A DNA stretch of 64,000 bases from Desulfobacteraceae bacterium (lineage in GTDB: Bacteria > Desulfobacterota > Desulfobacteria > Desulfobacterales > Desulfosalsimonadaceae): the NCBI GenBank assembly GCA_003599885.1, contig QZKW01000089.1:186001-250000 (forward strand). Reading direction: 5' to 3'. Positions 8,549 to 17,588 of this stretch are shown here, one piece after another (within the stretch, counting starts at the first letter, position 1; each line of letters begins with the position of its first letter). Both the position numbers and the translations under genes were made by a program. Below the pieces are notes generated by a model. The model ran no database searches and was not told the DNA's origin. It saw only the letters and a list, made by a program, of their open reading frames with translations.

Positions 8549-10156
8549 ATGGCTGAATGCAAAATTCCCGGACACATTGCATATGAGCTGGACTTCAAGG
8601 CGGAAAATACGCCGGATTTAAATATTGTGACATTTGAAAACGGTGATTTTGCGGAAGAGGCATTGAGCTATGCAGGCATAGTCTCCCAGGGCCGGAAACT
8701 GGCAGGTTTACTGATTTCAGCCGGCATCGGAAAAGGGGATAAATTTGCGCTGCTGATGCGGAATCACCCGGAATTTTTATATGCATTGTATGCCGCAACA
8801 ATGATCGGTGCGGTGATGGTGCCGATCGATCCGCGTGTTAAAGGCGATCGCTTAAAATTTGTGCTCAAAGATTCAAAGGCAAAAGGGATTATTTTTACCA
8901 GTGAATTTCTGGAAAATGTAAAGGCCGTCATTTCCGACCTGCCGGCAGTCAAAGTGCTGGGTGTTTCTTACAAAGAAGGAATGAATATTGCGGTCAATGA
9001 TCAGTATCCTTCTTTAAATGAGATTTATGAGGGCGCAGAAGTCTCCCCTCCGGACAACCGAAACGATGAAATCGCGATCCCCCTTGAAATAATTTATACA
9101 TCCGGCACCACCGGTGATCCCAAGGGGGTGGTTCTTAAAGGTTCCCGCCTTGCGCCGTTTTCAATGCTCGCCCAGTTCGTCTGGCAGTATACAACAGACG
9201 ACAAGCTCTATACGGGCTTGTCCCTGACCCATGGGAATGCCCAGGCGGTCACCTTATTGCCGTCGATCATGCTGTCGATACCATCGGTGATCAGCTCGAA
9301 ATTCACCAAAAGCCGGATCTGGGACATCTGCAGGAAATACGGCTGCACTGCTTTTTCTCTGCTGGGCGGCATGATGATGGGAATTTACAGCGAGCCGCCA
9401 AAGCCAGATGATGCGGATAATCCGGTGCGTCTGGTTTTAAGCGCCGGAACACCGCGTGCGATTTGGGAGGACTTTGAAAGTCGGTATAATGTGATGATTC
9501 ATGAATGGTATGGAGCTGTGGAAGGCGGGTTTGCCCATAAACCGCCCGGAGTCGGTCCGATTGGTTCTTTTGGCAAGCCTTTAGAAGGGCTCATGGAAAT
9601 GAAGGTTGTGGATGAGAAAGGCAATGACTGCCCGCCGGGTGAAACCGGAGAAATCATTTTCAGAATGGTGGGGCAGGCGACAGAAGTTGAATATCTGGGG
9701 AAGAAAGAAGCCTCGGAAAAGAAAACCCGCGGTGGCTGGCTGCGAACCGGTGATATGGGGCATACAGATGCTGCCGGCTGGTTTTTCTTTGATTACCGGG
9801 CCGGCGGCGGATTGCGCAGGGCCGGTGATTTCATCCAGCCCCAGTACGTGGAAGCCGGAATCGCCATTCATCCGGATGTCAGTGATGTTTGTGTTTACGG
9901 CATTCCGGCGGCATCCGGTGCGCCGGGTGAAAGTGACCTGGTTGCGGCCCTTGTCGCTATGGACGGTCAGGTGATTGACCCCAAATCCGTCTTTGCGCAT
10001 TGCCGGGAGAAGCTGGACGGAAACGCCATACCCTCATATCTTCAGGTGGTGGATGCGATTCCAAAATCCGCATCGGAAAAAAATCTGGACCGGTTGCTGA
10101 AAGATGATTTTTCAAAAGATGCCGGCAATATCTTTGCATTGACCGATTATATTTAA
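8549..10156 (+). CDS. AMP-forming acyl-CoA synthetase (CaiC-like)
   Basis: Activates a carboxylic acid to its CoA thioester with ATP. The protein has 535 residues from an ATG preceded by GGGGAAGGA; an in-frame ATG 48 bases upstream lacks a good ribosome site. The adenylation P-loop IIYTSGTTGDPKG is near residue 185, the GAVEGG motif near 322, and LRTGDMGHTDAAGWFFFDYRAG is the hinge region before the small C-terminal domain, which contains the lysine region PKSASEKNLDR. It most resembles crotonobetaine/carnitine-CoA ligases but the substrate cannot be read from sequence. It probably supplies the acyl-CoA for the dehydrogenase and thiolase downstream. Confidence 0.9.
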   Translation: MAECKIPGHIAYELDFKAENTPDLNIVTFENGDFAEEALSYAGIVSQGRKLAGLLISAGIGKGDKFALLMRNHPEFLYALYAATMIGAVMVPIDPRVKGDRLKFVLKDSKAKGIIFTSEFLENVKAVISDLPAVKVLGVSYKEGMNIAVNDQYPSLNEIYEGAEVSPPDNRNDEIAIPLEIIYTSGTTGDPKGVVLKGSRLAPFSMLAQFVWQYTTDDKLYTGLSLTHGNAQAVTLLPSIMLSIPSVISSKFTKSRIWDICRKYGCTAFSLLGGMMMGIYSEPPKPDDADNPVRLVLSAGTPRAIWEDFESRYNVMIHEWYGAVEGGFAHKPPGVGPIGSFGKPLEGLMEMKVVDEKGNDCPPGETGEIIFRMVGQATEVEYLGKKEASEKKTRGGWLRTGDMGHTDAAGWFFFDYRAGGGLRRAGDFIQPQYVEAGIAIHPDVSDVCVYGIPAASGAPGESDLVAALVAMDGQVIDPKSVFAHCREKLDGNAIPSYLQVVDAIPKSASEKNLDRLLKDDFSKDAGNIFALTDYI

Positions 10157-10194
10157 ATTTCGGGGTAACCGAAGGATAATAAGGAGTGGAGCCA

Positions 10195-10992
10195 ATGAAA
10201 AAATATGTGGAAGATCTAAATTTCCAGGGCGAAGAATACATCGGCGAATGGACGCCCTGGTCCCCCCAGGATATCCGCCGCAAAAAATGCCTGCTGGAAG
10301 CGGCGCGTCTCATGGTTGATTCCGCCTTTACAGCGCCGTTTGCCGGCGGAGTGCCGTCTTTGGAAGCCCATATTGTTTATGGGCAGGAAGAACTGGAGGC
10401 CATTGCCCGAAAAATTGAGGAAATCGCCCATACCAATGAGTCATGGAAAGAACCGTTTTTATATGAAGCGGTCATGGTCCGGGACTCGGATGTGATCATT
10501 TTTCTGGGCAATACCCGCTGTCATGAAACCCCCCTGGATGCCGGGTGCGGGATGTGCGGCGGCACTCTGGACTGCGGTTATTTTTATGACAAAAAAACTC
10601 ACAAATACGGCCTGGTGGATATTACCGACCGGTCATCGGATAAAATGATCGACGGCCCCTTGTGCTCCGCAAGAGTCGGGGATTTGGGGTATGCGGTGGG
10701 AAGCGCCCTCTGGACAGCCGCAACCTTGATGGTGGACGCCCGGCCTTTTGCCAGTGTCGGCATGGCCGGTCAGAAACTGGGATATTGTCCCAAATCCGGT
10801 ATGGTGGTCGGTGTCCCCGTTGCAGCCAAGGCGAAAAATCCTTTCGTTGATGTGAATGTGGATTACCACCTTATCAACATGGATAAGGTGCTGGATAATA
10901 CGCGTAAAATCTATCAGACAACACGCATTATCCGGGGGTTTGATTATCGCAAATGGATTCCAAAACCGCAAAAAACAGACGGGGAGGATTAA
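10195..10992 (+). CDS. DUF2148 ferredoxin-domain protein 1
   Basis: A 265-residue protein containing the clustered cysteines DAGCGMCGGTLDCGY near residue 118, with further Cys residues in PLCSAR and GYCPKSG. These fit the DUF2148 family, described as containing a ferredoxin-like FeS motif; no biochemical function is established. The chosen ATG has AAGGAG 8 bases upstream; the in-frame GTG at 10186 overlaps that site and is less likely. The next gene is a diverged paralogue, so the two may form a heteromeric FeS protein in the acyl-CoA pathway. Confidence 0.75.
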   Translation: MKKYVEDLNFQGEEYIGEWTPWSPQDIRRKKCLLEAARLMVDSAFTAPFAGGVPSLEAHIVYGQEELEAIARKIEEIAHTNESWKEPFLYEAVMVRDSDVIIFLGNTRCHETPLDAGCGMCGGTLDCGYFYDKKTHKYGLVDITDRSSDKMIDGPLCSARVGDLGYAVGSALWTAATLMVDARPFASVGMAGQKLGYCPKSGMVVGVPVAAKAKNPFVDVNVDYHLINMDKVLDNTRKIYQTTRIIRGFDYRKWIPKPQKTDGED

Positions 10993-10996
10993 AAAA

Positions 10997-11836
10997 ATGG
11001 GACATTTAATCGGAAAAGAATATTGCCTGGAACATCTTATTGAGGTGGCAAAAAGTATTGTGCTGGCCATTCATAAAGCGCCACAGATTACCGGAAAAAC
11101 AAAGATTGAGGCGGAAATTATCTGGGGTGAAGACATATTGCCCATCATCGAAGTCATGGGGCCGGTGGCCAAGGTCATGCGGTATGTGCAGTGGGATTAT
11201 GAAACCATAAAAAATTGTTATGACAAAGGGGAATCGCCGGTCATTATCCTCATCGGTGGCAAGATCGCTTCTTCGAACCTGAACTGGAACTGCGGGGCCT
11301 GCGGGTTTTCCACATGCAAGGAGTTTAACGCATACAGCAAGGAGAATAAGGGCGGCGGACAACTTGGCGGCCCAAGCTGCAACTGGAAAGTTCTTGACTG
11401 GGCCATGGCCTGTGACTGGGCCTGTGCATCCGCCTGGCAGTACCGGGTGGACAACCGGATCATGGGTTCTGTCGGATTTGCAACAAACGCGCTTGGCTTT
11501 ATGCCGAACATGGATGCCCAGCTTGGACTGGCGCTGGGACCGCCCAGGGATATGGTCTATTATAATCGTGAAGAAATGCACAAGAGCATGTCTTATGAGC
11601 TGGATAAACAGGATATGGTCAGCTGTGTGCCGAATATGTTTACCTGTTTTCCGGGTGGCGGAAAACCCATGTATAAAACCAAAGACGACTGGTGGGCGCC
11701 GCCGGAGTTCATGGGCGTCGGATACTCCGAGCAGGTGATGGAAGCTTACCAGCAGGTGCTTTTTGAACAGGTGCCGGAAATGGTTGTCAAGCATGCGGAT
11801 AAAATTGCCGAACGGTATAAGAATAAAAACAAATAA
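10997..11836 (+). CDS. DUF2148 ferredoxin-domain protein 2, paralogue of the preceding gene
   Basis: A 279-residue protein. It shares the layout of its upstream neighbour: a helical start (KEYCLEHLIEVAKSIVLAIH), an EAEIIWGEDIL segment, then NWNCGACGFSTCKEF near residue 98 and further cysteines (PSCNW, ACDWACASA). The start lies 5 bases after the previous stop, with GGGGAGG overlapping that stop codon, so translation is probably coupled. The cysteine spacing differs from gene 1, suggesting distinct clusters in the two subunits. Role in electron transfer is inference. Confidence 0.75.
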   Translation: MGHLIGKEYCLEHLIEVAKSIVLAIHKAPQITGKTKIEAEIIWGEDILPIIEVMGPVAKVMRYVQWDYETIKNCYDKGESPVIILIGGKIASSNLNWNCGACGFSTCKEFNAYSKENKGGGQLGGPSCNWKVLDWAMACDWACASAWQYRVDNRIMGSVGFATNALGFMPNMDAQLGLALGPPRDMVYYNREEMHKSMSYELDKQDMVSCVPNMFTCFPGGGKPMYKTKDDWWAPPEFMGVGYSEQVMEAYQQVLFEQVPEMVVKHADKIAERYKNKNK

Positions 11837-11854
11837 AAGATAAAGGGGTTACAA

Positions 11855-13102
11855 ATGAATTATCTGGACCTTGACCTCACTTTAACCGAGGAAGATATCG
11901 AACTGAAGAAAGCGGCCCATCGTTTTGCCAAAGAAGTGATGCGGCCGATTGCCAAGAAACTGGATGAAATGACACCGGAAGAAGTGATTGCCAAAGATTC
12001 CCCATTCTGGGATTTCATGCGAAAAGCGTATGCACTGGGCTATCACACCATACTCATTCCGGAACCATACGGCGGGATGGACCTGACATCCAAGCAGCAG
12101 GCCATTATTTATGAAGAGCTGGCCTGGGGCAGCGTTGGGCTGACAGTCGCTCTCGGTGTTGCGGCCTTTCCGTCTTTCGGCGCGTCTCTGGTGGCGGAAG
12201 AAGTATTGATTGAGAAAATTATCGAACCGTTTTGTGCGTGCAAAGATGCCAGTATCATTGGCTGCTGGGGGATTACGGAGCCGGATCACGGATCGGATAC
12301 GCTGCTGCCGTTTCACCCTATTTTCAGTGATCCGAACATCAAGGCCCAGTGCCGGGCAAAAGCGGACGGGGATGACTATGTTATTTCCGGCCAGAAATCC
12401 GCCTGGGTATCCTGCGGCACCATCGCCACGCATTGCGCGCTTTTTTGTCAGATGGATCAATCCATGGGAATGGCCGGCGGAGGTATTTTCGCCATACCGC
12501 TGGATCTGCCGGGTGTCAGCAAAGGGGCGCCGCTGAATAAGCTCGGACAGCGGGATCTGAACCAGGGAGAAATCTTTTTTGATAATGTCCGGGTGCCCAA
12601 AGAAAATTTGATTGTCGGTCCTGAAGCCTATGAAGCGATGCTGGATATTACGTTGTCCACCACCACCGCCATGATGGGCATTTTTGCAGCCGGGATTGCC
12701 AGGGCTGCGCTTGATGAAACACTGGAATACGCCAAAAACCGGGTGCAGGGTGGAAAGAAGCTCATCGATTATCCCAATGTCCAGCAGAAAATATTTCACA
12801 TGTTTTCAAAAGTGGAAACTACCCGTCTGATTGCCCGGGCAGCCTATATTTATAACCAGAATACAACAACGCCTGCTGAAGAATATTCAAATGTTGCAAA
12901 GGTTTATGGATGTCAGTCGGCATTTGATGTCTGCAATGACGCCATTCAGATTTTCGGCGGCAACGGTCTGACAAAAGAATATCTCATTGAAAAATTGTTC
13001 AGGGATTCCCGGGCCATGCTGATTGAAGACGGCAGCAATGATACATTGGCGATTGGCGGCGGTCATAAAGTGATAGAAACGTATCCGCGGATGGACGGAT
13101 AG
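11855..13102 (+). CDS. Acyl-CoA dehydrogenase
   Basis: A 415-residue flavoprotein that would introduce a double bond into an acyl-CoA and pass electrons to ETF. Family signatures include GCWGITEPDHGSDT near residue 135 (FAD and substrate region), KSAWVSCGTIATH, the C-terminal IQIFGGNGLTKEYLIEKLFRD and LIEDGSNDTLAIGG, the last matching the usual flavin-binding IYEGT region in altered form. The usual catalytic Glu position was not assigned with confidence. RBS AAAGGGG. The genes for ETF subunits and an ETF:quinone oxidoreductase follow in the same direction. Confidence 0.92.
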   Translation: MNYLDLDLTLTEEDIELKKAAHRFAKEVMRPIAKKLDEMTPEEVIAKDSPFWDFMRKAYALGYHTILIPEPYGGMDLTSKQQAIIYEELAWGSVGLTVALGVAAFPSFGASLVAEEVLIEKIIEPFCACKDASIIGCWGITEPDHGSDTLLPFHPIFSDPNIKAQCRAKADGDDYVISGQKSAWVSCGTIATHCALFCQMDQSMGMAGGGIFAIPLDLPGVSKGAPLNKLGQRDLNQGEIFFDNVRVPKENLIVGPEAYEAMLDITLSTTTAMMGIFAAGIARAALDETLEYAKNRVQGGKKLIDYPNVQQKIFHMFSKVETTRLIARAAYIYNQNTTTPAEEYSNVAKVYGCQSAFDVCNDAIQIFGGNGLTKEYLIEKLFRDSRAMLIEDGSNDTLAIGGGHKVIETYPRMDG

Positions 13103-13149
13103 ATTCATCCCTAAATAGTCTTTTTGGGGAAAATAAGGAGAAGTTGTTT

Positions 13150-14388
13150 ATGCCAAATGTTTATATCATCGGGCTGGGGATGATCCGGTTCAATAAATAC
13201 CCGTACCGGAATGTCCGGGACATGGCCCATGAAGTGATCCGGCTGGCCCTTGCAGATTCAGGGTTGTCAGGCAATGACCTTCAATCTGCGTTTTTTGCCA
13301 ACACTTTTTGGGGGATGTTCGCCAACCAGCACTCCATCCGGGGGCAGGTGGTGATGCGGTCCATGGGCATCGGCGCCATTCCGGTGACCAATGTGGAAAA
13401 TGCCTGCGCCGGGGCGTCTACCGCCCTGCATCTGGCATATACCGGCGTTCGTGCAGGCATGTATGATGTGGCCCTGGCTGTCGGATCTGAAAAGATCACG
13501 GATCCGGATAAAATGAAGTCGCTGACCGCCTATGCCGCCTGCATGGATGTGGATAATTTTGGTGAGCAGCTCAAAATGATGGAAAAGGCCAATGAAATGT
13601 TTCAGGTTGACGTCCCTGAAGGCCAGACCCCGCCGGGAGAGGGGCGGAGTATTTTCATGGATGCATATGCCATGGGCGCAAAATGGCACATGAAAAGATT
13701 TGGTTCCACCCAGAAACAGTTAGCGACCATTTGTGCAAAGAATCATTTTCACGGATCATTAAATCCCATGGCCCAGTATCAGATGGATATGTCTGTTGAC
13801 GATGTGCTGGGAGATCGGCCGATTGCATACCCGCTGACCCGCGCCATGTGTGCGCCGGTGGGCGATGGTGCGGCAGCGGCCATTGTTTGCTCGGAAAGCT
13901 TCCTTAAAAAATTGACCAATGCGCGGCCGGTAAAAATCAGAGCTTCGGTTCACGGATCAGGAACCGACCGTGATTTTGACGGAGAAGACATTGGCGAGCG
14001 TCTGGTGAAGCAGGCTTATGATATGGCAGGTGTCGGGCCTTCTGATATCAGTTTGGCGGAACTGCATGATGCCACAGCCTATGGGGAACTGCATCAGACC
14101 GAGGCCATGGGATTTTGTCCCATGGGCGGCGGCGGCCCCTATGCGGAATCCGGCGCCACCAAACTCGGCGGAAAACAGCCGGTGAATACCAGCGGCGGGC
14201 TGGAATGCCGCGGTCATCCTATCGGCGCATCCGGGCTGGCCCAGATTTATGAAATCGGCGTTCAGTTGAGGGGGGAGGCCGGCAAGCGCCAGGTGGAAGG
14301 GGCAAGGCTGGGACTCGCTGAAAACGGTGGCGGCAATATCGGTGTGGAGGAAGCGGCTATGTGCATTCATATTCTGGAGAAAGTATAA
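13150..14388 (+). CDS. SCP-x-type thiolase (acetyl-CoA acyltransferase-like)
   Basis: A 412-residue thiolase-fold enzyme. The nucleophile region is VENACAGASTALH near residue 85; LAELHDATAYGE gives the His loop and the C-terminal CRGHPIGASGLAQ supplies the catalytic His. The N-terminus VYIIGLGMIRFNKYP is that of the sterol-carrier-protein-x group rather than the classic FadA type. The ATG at 13150 has AAGGAG 9 bases upstream; a TTG two codons earlier is less likely. It would cleave a 3-ketoacyl-CoA. No DUF35 partner, often seen with such thiolases, is present; instead an SCP2 protein heads the cluster. Confidence 0.88.
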   Translation: MPNVYIIGLGMIRFNKYPYRNVRDMAHEVIRLALADSGLSGNDLQSAFFANTFWGMFANQHSIRGQVVMRSMGIGAIPVTNVENACAGASTALHLAYTGVRAGMYDVALAVGSEKITDPDKMKSLTAYAACMDVDNFGEQLKMMEKANEMFQVDVPEGQTPPGEGRSIFMDAYAMGAKWHMKRFGSTQKQLATICAKNHFHGSLNPMAQYQMDMSVDDVLGDRPIAYPLTRAMCAPVGDGAAAAIVCSESFLKKLTNARPVKIRASVHGSGTDRDFDGEDIGERLVKQAYDMAGVGPSDISLAELHDATAYGELHQTEAMGFCPMGGGGPYAESGATKLGGKQPVNTSGGLECRGHPIGASGLAQIYEIGVQLRGEAGKRQVEGARLGLAENGGGNIGVEEAAMCIHILEKV

Positions 14389-14413
14389 CAAAGGCTTCAA
14401 AAAAATAAAGATT

Positions 14414-14490
14414 ACCACGGAGAGCACTGAGATCACAGAGGAGAAAATTATAAATAATTTTTTCTCTGTGTACTCTGTGCGCTCCGTGGT
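14414..14490. repeat. Imperfect hairpin repeat, ACCACGGAG type
   Basis: Two arms of about 37 bases, beginning ACCACGGAGAGCACTGAG and ending in its near-complement CTCCGTGGT, around a short AT loop. It fills the gap between the thiolase and etfA genes and would form a strong hairpin in the transcript. The CACAGAG-like core resembles the CGCAGAG elements at 47369 and 40829. Confidence 0.7.
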
Positions 14491-14528
14491 GAAAAAGAAT
14501 TTCGAAAGAGATTTCAGGAGACAAACAA

Positions 14529-15488
14529 ATGCCAAGTGTCTGTATAATCGCAGAGCACCAGAACGGAAAACTCAAAAAATCAACCTTAAACGCCATTACG
14601 TTCGGAAAAGATGCGGCCCAAAAGATGGGTGCCGAACTTTGTATTATTGTGATGGGGCATCATATTTCCGGTGTTGCCGATGAATTGAAAAGTTACGGCG
14701 TAAGCAAAGTGATGGTTGGGGACGACCCTTTACTTGAAAACTATACCGCGGAAGGCTGGGGGTATGTGGCTGCGGAAGCGGCAAAAAAATGCGATGCGGT
14801 TCTGGTCGGCATGGCATCGGGAACCACCGGCAAGGACATGATGCCCCGGGTGGCCGTTAAACTGAATGCCGGTATGGGATCGGATGTGGTCGGTTTTGAC
14901 GGTGCGTTTTTTACCCGCGGCATGTGGGCCGGTAACGCGCTGGCAACCATTGAGATCATGACCCCGGTTAAAGTCGTGACCATTCAGGCAACGGCATTTG
15001 CGGCGGCTGGGCCTGCCGGAGGAGAAATTTCGGTTGAACGGATTGAAATCAGCCTTCCTCAAGCGAAAACCCGTTTTGTGGAAATGCGTGAAACCGTCAG
15101 CCAGCGCCCTGACCCAACGGAAGCCAGTGTGGTGATAACCGGAGGGCGCGGGGTCAACGGCGCAGATAATTTTAAAATTATTGAAAGACTCGCGGATATT
15201 TTAGGCGGTGCTGTTGGGGCGACGCGGGCCGCGGTTGACGCGGGCTGGGTGCCCAATGACCTCCAAATCGGTCAGACCGGAAAGATGGTGGCCCCGGACT
15301 TATATGTTGCGGCCGGACTGTCCGGTTCCATTCAACACCAGGCCGGGATGAAAAACAGCAAGGTGATTGTGGCCATCAACAAGGATGAAGAAGCGCCGAT
15401 TTTTGAAATTGCTGATTTTGGTATTGTCGCGGACCTTTTTAAAGTCATCCCTGAAATGAGTGAACTTTTGGAAAAGGAAAAGTCATGA
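14529..15488 (+). CDS. etfA: Electron transfer flavoprotein, alpha subunit
   Basis: A 319-residue EtfA. The C-terminal FAD-binding domain is clear: VVITGGRGVNGADNF near residue 198, VGATRAAVDAGWVPNDLQIGQTGK, LYVAAGLSGSIQHQAGMKNS and VAINKDEEAPIFEIADFGIVADL. With EtfB it accepts electrons from acyl-CoA dehydrogenase. RBS AGGAG about 8 bases upstream. Its TGA overlaps the start of the membrane FeS oxidoreductase gene (ATGA). EtfB is not next to it but one gene further on, an uncommon order. No extra ferredoxin domain or quinone-binding segment is seen. Confidence 0.95.
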   Translation: MPSVCIIAEHQNGKLKKSTLNAITFGKDAAQKMGAELCIIVMGHHISGVADELKSYGVSKVMVGDDPLLENYTAEGWGYVAAEAAKKCDAVLVGMASGTTGKDMMPRVAVKLNAGMGSDVVGFDGAFFTRGMWAGNALATIEIMTPVKVVTIQATAFAAAGPAGGEISVERIEISLPQAKTRFVEMRETVSQRPDPTEASVVITGGRGVNGADNFKIIERLADILGGAVGATRAAVDAGWVPNDLQIGQTGKMVAPDLYVAAGLSGSIQHQAGMKNSKVIVAINKDEEAPIFEIADFGIVADLFKVIPEMSELLEKEKS

Positions 15489-17524
15489 ATCCTGCTGCCA
15501 TGGGTTTGTTGCTTCTGGTATCCCTTGCCGGGTTTACATTCAGCCTAGCCCGCCGCTTTCTGCCTTTGTTTGTCATGCAGCCGGATGTCCGCTGGGACAA
15601 CCCCAAAGAAAGAGCCATCGGGATACTCAAGTATTTTTTCGGCCAGCTCAGATTCCTGAGGCCCTTTGAACGGATCCACGGGATTGCGCATGTCATGATT
15701 TTCTGGGGCGCGGTTGTCGTAACACTTTCCACCATCCAGATGGCCGGGCGCGGTTTTTCACCGGATTTTCATTTGCCGGGTTTCGGCAATACCGGTTTGG
15801 GGCTGGCCTATATCTTTTTTAAAGACCTGTTTTCCCTGTCTATTATGGCCGGGTGTACCATTGCTTTTATCAACCGGGTGGTTTTCAGGCCGCCCAGAAT
15901 GATTCTTTCCCTGGAAGCCCTGATTATTTTGAACTGGATATTCTGGATGATGGGCATGGATCTGCTGTATGAGTCCACGCTTTTTGTCATGACACCGGAC
16001 CATCCGGAAACAAAGGCGGCATTTTTGGGGGTGTTTGGAAAAAACATCCTGGCAGGTATGGGGCTGACAGCCGATTCGCCGGTAACATCACAACTCCATG
16101 CCGTAGGCTCCTGGGGACACCTGGTACTGGGTTTGTCATTTTTAAACTATCTGCCGTACTGCAAACAATTCCATGAGGTCACTTCCCTGCCGTCTCTTTA
16201 TATGCGGAGCTTGAAAAAAAAGGGGGAACTGAACCCGCAGAATCTGGAAGATGAAGATGCTATTTTCGGCGTGGGGAAAATTGAGGAATTCTCCTGGAAA
16301 CGGGGAATGGATATGTATTCCTGCGCAGAATGCGGCAGGTGCCGGGCCAACTGCCCGGCGTATCTGACGGACAAACCGCTGTCTCCCATGGCAGTGATTA
16401 TGGACGAAAGAGAACACCTCAAACAAAAGACAAACCTGATGTGTCTGGCAGCGTTGCATAAATTAAAAAAAGAACCGGAAAAAATCCAGGAAACGCTTGA
16501 GCAATGGAGCGGCGAAAGTTTGGTCGGAGATGTTATCTCAGAAGAAACCATCTGGTCATGCACCACATGCGGGCATTGTGTTTCAAACTGCCCGCTCATG
16601 ATCGAGCATGTGGACAATATTATTGATATGCGGCGTCACCTGGTTCAGGTGGAGAGCCGCTTCCCCAAGGAATTGAAGCAATGTTTCAAAGGTTTTGAGA
16701 ACCTTTCCAATCCCTGGAACCTGGCGTCCAATACCCGGGGCGACTGGTTTAAAGAGCTTGGTGTGCAGACGCCTGAAGAGAATCCGGATTTTGAATATTT
16801 GTTTTATGTGGGGTGCGCCGGTTCATTTGACGACCGTTATAAAAAAGTGACCACCGCCCTGACCCGGCTGTTGCAAAAAGCCGGGGTCAATTTTGTCTGT
16901 CTGGGTGATAACGAAATGTGCTGCGGCGAGACGGCGCGGCGGCTGGGCAACGAATATCTGGCCCAGCACATGATCAATTTTAACCTGGAGATGTTTGACA
17001 CCGTCGGCGTTAAAAAGATCATCACTGCCTGTCCCCATTGTTTTAACACTTTTAAGAACGAATATCCCCAGTTCGGGAAACAATTTGAAGTCATTCATCA
17101 TACAGAGATGATCCGGGAACTCACCAGAAAAGGCGTGTTTAAGGGCGGCAAGAAATTTTCCGGAAAAGGCCCGGTGGTCTATCATGATTCGTGTTACCTG
17201 GGACGTTATAATGATCTTTACGATATCCCCCGGAATATTGCCCGCTTTGTCCCCGGCCTGAAACTGGTGGAAGCGGAGCGGCGGGAGCGCACCAGTTTCT
17301 GCTGCGGTGCCGGGGGCGGCCGTATGTGGATGGAGGAAAAGATCGGGAAACGGATTAACACGGAACGGTTTGAACAGCTCTCCGCCACCGGGGCGAAGAC
17401 CATTGCCACGGCGTGCCCTTACTGCATGATCATGCTCGATGATGCCATGAAAGAAAAGGGAGTGGAAGCGGATTTTGAGGTTTTGGATCTGGCGCAGTTA
17501 ATGCTTGCCTCCGTTGAAGCGTGA
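15485..17524 (+). CDS. etfD: Membrane FeS oxidoreductase, EtfD-like (ETF:quinone oxidoreductase)
   Basis: A 679-residue protein. Residues 1-230 contain several hydrophobic helices resembling the NarI-type haem b domain, then two 4Fe-4S motifs CAECGRCRANCPAY (near 280) and CTTCGHCVSNCPL (near 359), and two CCG-type modules with EMCCGETARRLG (near 480) and FCCGAGGGRMW (near 607). This is the DUF224/HdrD-like architecture proposed to move electrons from ETF to menaquinone in fatty-acid and aromatic degraders. It overlaps etfA by 4 bases and precedes etfB, strong context for that role. The symbol follows common usage and is not proof of function. Confidence 0.88.
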   Translation: MNPAAMGLLLLVSLAGFTFSLARRFLPLFVMQPDVRWDNPKERAIGILKYFFGQLRFLRPFERIHGIAHVMIFWGAVVVTLSTIQMAGRGFSPDFHLPGFGNTGLGLAYIFFKDLFSLSIMAGCTIAFINRVVFRPPRMILSLEALIILNWIFWMMGMDLLYESTLFVMTPDHPETKAAFLGVFGKNILAGMGLTADSPVTSQLHAVGSWGHLVLGLSFLNYLPYCKQFHEVTSLPSLYMRSLKKKGELNPQNLEDEDAIFGVGKIEEFSWKRGMDMYSCAECGRCRANCPAYLTDKPLSPMAVIMDEREHLKQKTNLMCLAALHKLKKEPEKIQETLEQWSGESLVGDVISEETIWSCTTCGHCVSNCPLMIEHVDNIIDMRRHLVQVESRFPKELKQCFKGFENLSNPWNLASNTRGDWFKELGVQTPEENPDFEYLFYVGCAGSFDDRYKKVTTALTRLLQKAGVNFVCLGDNEMCCGETARRLGNEYLAQHMINFNLEMFDTVGVKKIITACPHCFNTFKNEYPQFGKQFEVIHHTEMIRELTRKGVFKGGKKFSGKGPVVYHDSCYLGRYNDLYDIPRNIARFVPGLKLVEAERRERTSFCCGAGGGRMWMEEKIGKRINTERFEQLSATGAKTIATACPYCMIMLDDAMKEKGVEADFEVLDLAQLMLASVEA

Positions 17525-17588
17525 TGGTGCCGTCAACAAATCCATCTGCTGAGTTGGTTATTTTTATAACAATTTGAGGGAGAGTTTC

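Noticed and set aside
14414..14490. CRISPR-like or tRNA-like structure
   Set aside because: There is only one dyad per site, no array of repeats with spacers, and no tRNA T-loop signature anywhere in the window.
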